Below are positions 59,320-64,000 of a DNA stretch of 64,000 nucleotides, one piece after another. The notes under the pieces are model-generated. The model ran no database searches and was not told the DNA's origin. It saw nothing but the letters and a program-made list of their open reading frames with translations. The stretch's first letter is position 1. Every line of letters begins with the position of its first letter. The stretch covers positions 124,001 to 188,000 of the forward strand of contig NZ_CP032093.1 of NCBI RefSeq assembly GCF_003544875.1, given 5' to 3'. The position numbers and the translations under genes are program-made. This DNA comes from Vibrio alfacsensis (GTDB lineage Bacteria; Pseudomonadota; Gammaproteobacteria; Enterobacterales; Vibrionaceae).

Positions 59320-60309
59320 CTAAGAAACTTTTTGGATTCTTAGATTCGATGATGGCTGTGATTTGATATCAGGGATGTTTTTGTGGTGTAAGGTCGTCAG
59401 ATTTCGCCCTGTATGCTTAGAGTAATACATAGCTTTATCGGCACGAATCATCAGTTGCCTTGCCGTTGGGTTTTCTTCATCGTGTTCTGCTACACCAATG
59501 CTGACAGTGGTGTTGATCTCAATATCATCTACCTGACATGAAGTGTTTTGAACCGATTGTCTGATCCTTTCAGCAACGTCATAAGCTTTTATCGCACTCG
59601 TATTTGTTAATATTACTGCAAACTCTTCTCCGCCCAGTCGGCCAATGAAGTCACTACTACGTATCGCACTTTGGCAGATTTCTGCAACATCGCAGATCAC
59701 CTTGTCACCGGAGAAGTGCCCGACTTGATCATTGATCTCCTTAAAGTGATCAATATCGATCATGATGCAAGATAGTGTTTGAGAGCGGCTAGATTGCGCA
59801 CTCAGAGCATCGTCAAGGCGACTTAGGAATGCACGTCGATTGAGCACACCTGTTAACTCATCAGTCTCAGAGAGTTGTTTGAGGCGCTTTTCGAGCAGGT
59901 GAGTTTTGGTCACATTTCTTACCGACCAAGTCACCCAGTTATTATTGCTTTCAGGATTTTCTACTGGTTGGATAATCGCTTCAAACCAAGTTTCTTCCGG
60001 GTTTTCTAAGGCTTCTAGCTCTTCGATAGGCATCAACAAGTGATCTTGTAGGGCGATACTATACTTAACGACTTTCGGTTGCTTAGAGCGTATTACATCA
60101 TCAATATAACCGAGAAGCTCGGATGCTTTTTGAGGCGATAAAACATCGTTTAGATAAAGGTTGGTATAACTTTCAGCATTGAAGTTATTAGAGTGATATG
60201 TTCCGCCAAAACTTTCGATATAGCGGCCTTGTTCATCTAGGATAAAGACATGATCTGGGAGAGAGTTTAAGATGGCGTGAAGCCAATCTCCTCTTTCTTT
60301 AAGTATCAT
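59320..60309 (-). CDS. PAS-GGDEF diguanylate cyclase
   Basis: 329 residues. An N-terminal PAS-like sensor (about 8-135, LPDHVFILDEQGRYIESFGG) is joined to a GGDEF domain (about 145-305). The active-site motif is GGEEF, a functional variant. The I-site RxxD is present as RSSD five residues upstream, so feedback inhibition by c-di-GMP is expected. DELTGVLNRRAF and the D-x-D-x-F metal motif (IDIDHFKEIND) are intact. No membrane segment is seen; it is probably cytoplasmic. The signal is unknown. Last minus-strand gene before the IS. Confidence 0.93.
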   Translation of the reverse strand: MILKERGDWLHAILNSLPDHVFILDEQGRYIESFGGTYHSNNFNAESYTNLYLNDVLSPQKASELLGYIDDVIRSKQPKVVKYSIALQDHLLMPIEELEALENPEETWFEAIIQPVENPESNNNWVTWSVRNVTKTHLLEKRLKQLSETDELTGVLNRRAFLSRLDDALSAQSSRSQTLSCIMIDIDHFKEINDQVGHFSGDKVICDVAEICQSAIRSSDFIGRLGGEEFAVILTNTSAIKAYDVAERIRQSVQNTSCQVDDIEINTTVSIGVAEHDEENPTARQLMIRADKAMYYSKHTGRNLTTLHHKNIPDIKSQPSSNLRIQKVS

Positions 60310-60451
60310 TTAGTCTATTCCTATATTTTTGTAAGCCTTTGATTATATCTGTTTTTACCTCCTCTCAATCAGTTAAGATCACATTTTATATTACTAATTC
60401 TCTCTAAAACGTAGGCTTCCTTAAAAGCCCGTACGTATTTTTGTTGGAAAT

Positions 60452-60488
60452 AAAAAAGGCTTAGTCACTTTAGACTAAGCCTTTTTTA
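60452..60488. terminator. Bidirectional terminator after fis
   Basis: AAAAAAGGCTTAGTC and GACTAAGCCTTTTTT pair perfectly around ACTTTA. On the minus strand it ends the dusB-fis transcript. Confidence 0.9.
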
Positions 60489-60508
60489 CAAAAGTACTGT
60501 ATGAACGA

Positions 60509-60805
60509 TTAGTTCATGCCGTATTTTTTAAGTTTCTTGCGAAGAGTACCGCGGTTGATGCCCATCATAGTTGCTGCGCGAGTTTGGTTACCGCGAGTGT
60601 ACTGCATGATGGTATCTAGTAGTGGCTGTTCAACTTCAGCTAGAACTAATTCGTATAGTTCTGTTACTTCCTGGCCGTTTAGCTGAGCGAGGTAGTTTTT
60701 AAGAGACGCTTTAACAGAGTCACGTAAAGGCTTCTGAGTAATCTGGTCTTGTGACGTTACTGTAGTTACTGTTAATGCTTCTGAAGTCAGATTTTGTTCG
60801 AACAT
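60509..60805 (-). CDS. fis: DNA-bending nucleoid protein Fis
   Basis: 98 residues. The C-terminal helix-turn-helix ([29 protein letters not shown]) is nearly identical to E. coli Fis. Fis activates rRNA promoters in fast growth; its gene lying close to rrn operons here is worth noting but not evidence of linkage. Co-transcribed with dusB (23-base gap), as in E. coli. Confidence 0.98.
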   Translation of the reverse strand: MFEQNLTSEALTVTTVTSQDQITQKPLRDSVKASLKNYLAQLNGQEVTELYELVLAEVEQPLLDTIMQYTRGNQTRAATMMGINRGTLRKKLKKYGMN

Positions 60806-60828
60806 ATTCGGTCTAGCTCTTCTCTTAA

Positions 60829-61824
60829 TTATGATGCAACGTTATCAAAATAACCTTCGAGCGCCTCAAGTTGCAGCGGAGCTGCATCGATAGCGTTGAA
60901 GGTACGGCGAAACTCACTCGCTTGTTCATGTTCTTTTAGGTACCAGCCTACGTGCTTGCGCGCGATTCGTGGTCCTAAGAACTCTCCATAGAAATCATGC
61001 AGAGCGTTAACATGACCAAGCATAATGGCTTTCACTTCCTGATTTGGAAGCTCATCCATCGTGGTGCCGTTTTCCAAATAGTGATGGATTTCCTGGAAAA
61101 TCCAAGGACGACCTTGGGCAGGGCGTCCAATCATTAAAGCGTCAGCACCGGTGTACTCCAGTACAAACTTTGCTTTCTCCGGGCTATCGATATCACCGTT
61201 TGCGATAACCGGAATGGAAATAGCTTGTTTTACCGCTTTAATGCTGTCGTATTCGGCCTCACCTTTGTACATACAGGCTTTTGTTCGGCCATGCAGAGCA
61301 AGAGCTTGTATGCCGCAGTCTTCGGCTAATTTAGCGATTTGAACACAGTTTTTGTTTTCTGTATTCCAGCCAGTTCGGGTCTTTAACGTTACCGGAACGT
61401 CTACTGCATTCACTACGGCAGTCAAAATCTCTTTGATGATGTCTGGGTATTGAAGCAGTGCAGAGCCCGCTAGCTTTTTATTCACTTTTTTTGCTGGGCA
61501 GCCCATGTTGATATCAATGATTTGTGCACCATTTTCAACACTAAACTGAGCTGCATCCGCCATAAGCTGTGGGTCGGAGCCTGCAATTTGTACTGAACGA
61601 ATGCCCGATTCGCCTTCATGTACCATGCGTTGCTTCGACTTCGACGTTCCCCATAGTTTTGGGTTGGAGGACATCATTTCACTGACGGCCATTCCCGCAC
61701 CATAGCGAAGACACAACTCGCGAAACGGTCTATCCGTTACACCAGCCATAGGGGCTACGATTAGATTGTTCTTAAGTTGATAGTTTCCGATTTTCAAAAC
61801 GTCATCACAGTTCTGTACCAGCAA
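60829..61824 (-). CDS. dusB: tRNA-dihydrouridine synthase B
   Basis: About 322-331 residues. FMN TIM-barrel enzyme that reduces uridine in tRNA D loops. [14 protein letters not shown], the catalytic cysteine in [19 protein letters not shown], and [10 protein letters not shown] are conserved. The start is uncertain: the TTG at 61824 gives the longest form, while the TTG at 61797 gives [13 protein letters not shown], which fits the family N terminus better. Neither has a strong ribosome-binding site. Confidence 0.95.
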   Translation of the reverse strand: MLVQNCDDVLKIGNYQLKNNLIVAPMAGVTDRPFRELCLRYGAGMAVSEMMSSNPKLWGTSKSKQRMVHEGESGIRSVQIAGSDPQLMADAAQFSVENGAQIIDINMGCPAKKVNKKLAGSALLQYPDIIKEILTAVVNAVDVPVTLKTRTGWNTENKNCVQIAKLAEDCGIQALALHGRTKACMYKGEAEYDSIKAVKQAISIPVIANGDIDSPEKAKFVLEYTGADALMIGRPAQGRPWIFQEIHHYLENGTTMDELPNQEVKAIMLGHVNALHDFYGEFLGPRIARKHVGWYLKEHEQASEFRRTFNAIDAAPLQLEALEGYFDNVAS

Positions 61825-61929
61825 GGGCGCGCATTTTACGCATTTTTGCTGCGTGAAAGACTAATATTTGAGCATTTACAAATTGTTTTTGTAATTAGCA
61901 TGAAATTCAAACAATTAGCCTTGAAAAGC

Positions 61930-62820
61930 TTACTTAGCCTGCTTGCGACCAGAGATGCGGCACCATTCACTTTGTTCAATAATTGGGTCGATGTGAAGCT
62001 CATCACGATAATGATTCGCCACATCCTCTGCTTGTGTATCAAGTACACCAGACATTGCGAGATCACCATTTGGCTTTACGAGACCTTTGATAATAGGTGC
62101 TAGATCGCGTAATGGACCGGCAAGAATGTTAGCAACAACCACGTCTGCAATTAATCCCTCAGGTTGGTTTTGAGGGAGGTAGACTTCTAGTTTATCAGCT
62201 ACACCATTGCGTTCTGCGTTGTCACGAGAAGCCTGTAGTGCTTGAGGATCAATGTCGATCCCGATCACTTTTTCTGCGCCTAGTTTGATCGCTGCGATCG
62301 CAAGGATGCCTGAGCCACAGCCGAAGTCGATAACTGTCTTACCTGAAAGGTCTAGACCCTCTAACCATTCAAGACATAATGCGGTTGTTGGGTGCGTACC
62401 TGTGCCAAATGCTAAACCAGGATCCAGCATTACGTTAACCGCGTCAGGTTCTGGTACGTCACGCCAGCTTGGGCAAATCCATAGACGTTCACCAAACTTC
62501 ATCGGGTGGAAGTTTTCCATCCACTCACGTTCCCAATCTTTGTCTTCTAGCTGTTCAACTTTGTAAGCAAAATCGTCTGCAAGCATACTGCTTGCTTTGA
62601 TTTGTGTGATGATGAAGTCTGTGTCTGCTTCTGCATCGTACAATGCCAGAATATCAGTATCGCCCCATAAGCGAGTCTCGCCAGGTAGAGGTTCGAATAC
62701 CGGTGTATCCTGCGCGTCTAAAAATGTTACAGACAGCGCGCCAGTCTCTTCCATTAGCATGTCGCCGATTAGCTCAGCGTTTTCATTGGTCGCGTTGAGT
62801 TTGATTTGAATCCAAGGCAT
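61930..62820 (-). CDS. prmA: Ribosomal protein L11 methyltransferase PrmA
   Basis: 296 residues. The N-terminal substrate-recognition domain (1-60, [20 protein letters not shown]) is followed by a class I SAM methyltransferase with motif [20 protein letters not shown]. It trimethylates L11 (rplK at 17214-17642). It lies between dusB and accC as in many gammaproteobacteria. Confidence 0.97.
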   Translation of the reverse strand: MPWIQIKLNATNENAELIGDMLMEETGALSVTFLDAQDTPVFEPLPGETRLWGDTDILALYDAEADTDFIITQIKASSMLADDFAYKVEQLEDKDWEREWMENFHPMKFGERLWICPSWRDVPEPDAVNVMLDPGLAFGTGTHPTTALCLEWLEGLDLSGKTVIDFGCGSGILAIAAIKLGAEKVIGIDIDPQALQASRDNAERNGVADKLEVYLPQNQPEGLIADVVVANILAGPLRDLAPIIKGLVKPNGDLAMSGVLDTQAEDVANHYRDELHIDPIIEQSEWCRISGRKQAK

Positions 62821-62906
62821 TTGTTTTTGCTCTCAAAGTGAATGAAGTGGCGCAGAGTTTACCAGAACTCTGCGATTTGTTTGAGTATAGATAGTATACA
62901 AAACAA

Positions 62907-62930
62907 AAATGCCCACAGATGTGGGCATTT
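62907..62930 (-). terminator. Terminator of accBC (minus strand)
   Basis: ATGCCCAC and GTGGGCAT around AGAT, with a T run (TTTTTG) on the minus-strand side, just after the accC stop. Confidence 0.8.
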
Positions 62931-62950
62931 ATCATGAGGTTAGTTATGGC

Positions 62951-64000
62951 TTATTGTAGGCCAAGCTTCTTCTCTAGGTAGTGAATGTTTGCACCACCAT
63001 GTTGGAAGTTCTCATCATTCATGATTGACTCTTGTAGAGTAACGTTGGTCTTGATGCCTTCAATGATCATCTCGCCTAATGCGTTCTTCATACGTGCAAT
63101 CGCTACATCACGGTTCTCACCGTACGTAATTAGTTTACCAATCATTGAATCGTAATGAGGTGGTACTGTGTAGCCTGTGTAGATGTGAGATTCCCAACGA
63201 ACACCCATGCCGCCAGGCGCGTGGAAGCGTTCAATCTTACCTGGTGAAGGTAGGAAACGTTCTGGGTCTTCTGCGTTGATACGACACTCAATCGCATGGC
63301 CGCGGATCTTGATGTCATCTTGAGTGAATGACAGTGGTTGACCTGCTGCTACGCGCAGTTGTTCTTTGATTAGGTCAACACCGGTAACCATTTCTGTTAC
63401 GGGGTGCTCAACCTGAATACGTGTGTTCATTTCGATGAAGTAGAATTCACCGTTCTCGTATAGGAATTCGAACGTACCTGCGCCGCGGTAGCCGATCTCT
63501 AGACATGCACGAGTACAACGTTCGCCGATGTACTTACGCATTTCTTCTGTGATACCTGGTGCTGGTGCTTCTTCAACAACCTTCTGGTGACGACGCTGCA
63601 TAGAGCAGTCACGTTCACCTAGGTGGATAGCGCCGCCTTGACCGTCAGCAATAACTTGTACTTCAACGTGACGAGGGTTTTCTAGGAATTTCTCCATGTA
63701 AACCATGTCGTTATTGAATGCCGCTTTTGCTTCTGCACGAGTCATAGCGATAGCTTGAACAAGGTCCGCTTCAGAACGTACAACACGCATACCACGGCCA
63801 CCGCCGCCACCAGAGGCTTTGATGATTACCGGGTAGCCGATACGCTTAGCGTGAGCTTTGTTTTTGTCTTCGTCGTTATCCAGTGGACCGTCAGAACCAG
63901 GTACACAAGGAACGCCGGCTTTTTTCATTGCGTTGATTGCTGACACTTTGTCACCCATCATGCGGATGGTGTCTGCTTTAGGACCAACGAAGATGAAACC
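62951..64000 (-). CDS. accC: Acetyl-CoA carboxylase biotin carboxylase subunit AccC, 5' part missing
   Basis: 350 C-terminal residues; the frame stays open to the window edge ([18 protein letters not shown]), so the start and accB are outside. ATP-grasp enzyme that carboxylates biotin on AccB in fatty-acid synthesis. The glycine-rich loop SGGGGGRGM, the block [15 protein letters not shown] and [14 protein letters not shown] (metal and substrate residues) are intact. Confidence 0.98.
   Translation of the reverse strand, partial: GFIFVGPKADTIRMMGDKVSAINAMKKAGVPCVPGSDGPLDNDEDKNKAHAKRIGYPVIIKASGGGGGRGMRVVRSEADLVQAIAMTRAEAKAAFNNDMVYMEKFLENPRHVEVQVIADGQGGAIHLGERDCSMQRRHQKVVEEAPAPGITEEMRKYIGERCTRACLEIGYRGAGTFEFLYENGEFYFIEMNTRIQVEHPVTEMVTGVDLIKEQLRVAAGQPLSFTQDDIKIRGHAIECRINAEDPERFLPSPGKIERFHAPGGMGVRWESHIYTGYTVPPHYDSMIGKLITYGENRDVAIARMKNALGEMIIEGIKTNVTLQESIMNDENFQHGGANIHYLEKKLGLQ

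Overview
The window comes from a gammaproteobacterium, almost certainly a Vibrio. The 16S/23S sequences, three rrn operons with the Vibrio-type spacer set (no tRNA, Glu-Lys-Val, Ile-Ala) and gene orders shared with E. coli all point there. Those orders are btuB-murI-rrn-murB-birA-coaA-tRNAs-tuf-secE-nusG-rplKAJL-rpoBC, then rsd-nudC-hemE-yjaG-hupA-yjaH-purD-purH, then fis-dusB-prmA-accC. I cannot name the species from sequence alone.

Layout. 1-3 kb: 3' end of btuB, a PP-loop ATPase gene, murI and a frame-broken membrane-anchored RRM gene. 3.2-8.9 kb: rRNA operon 1 (spacer without tRNA, followed by tRNA-Asp and tRNA-Trp). 9-14 kb: pssA (frame-broken), a GNAT gene, murB-birA and coaA. 14.2-28.2 kb: four tRNAs, tuf (3' frameshift), secE-nusG, the L11/L10 ribosomal protein operons and rpoBC, which is the core translation and transcription block. 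28.4-39.1 kb: housekeeping genes (rsd, nudC, hemE, a UDG-superfamily gene, a 2-hydroxyacid dehydrogenase, yjaG, a CNNM/CBS membrane protein, hupA, yjaH and, on the minus strand, purH and purD). 39.4-46 kb: zntR (frame-broken) and the acid-stress lysine decarboxylase system cadC-cadB-cadA. 46.4-58 kb: two tandem rRNA operons, with tRNA-Glu/Lys/Val and tRNA-Ile/Ala in the spacers and tRNA-Asp at the end. 58-59.2 kb: an IS630-family element next to a tRNA-Asp remnant. 59.3-64 kb, all minus strand: a diguanylate cyclase, fis, dusB, prmA and the 5'-truncated accC.

Data quality matters for reading this window. At least five protein genes (tuf, pssA, zntR, the RRM gene, the IS transposase), two tRNAs (Glu, Ala) and all three rRNA operons carry small indels, mostly one base in homopolymers, plus a recurring AAGG-to-AAGCG change in rRNA. 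The pattern fits consensus errors far better than biological decay, so the 'pseudogene' entries here should be treated as provisional.

I found no defence island, prophage, CRISPR array or clearly new multi-gene system. The least explained elements are a candidate small RNA opposite the nudC-hemE gap, a ~122-bp inverted-repeat element at 31.3 kb, a heptamer/trinucleotide tandem repeat between cadC and cadB, and two promoters built into terminator-like stems upstream of rplK and rplJ.
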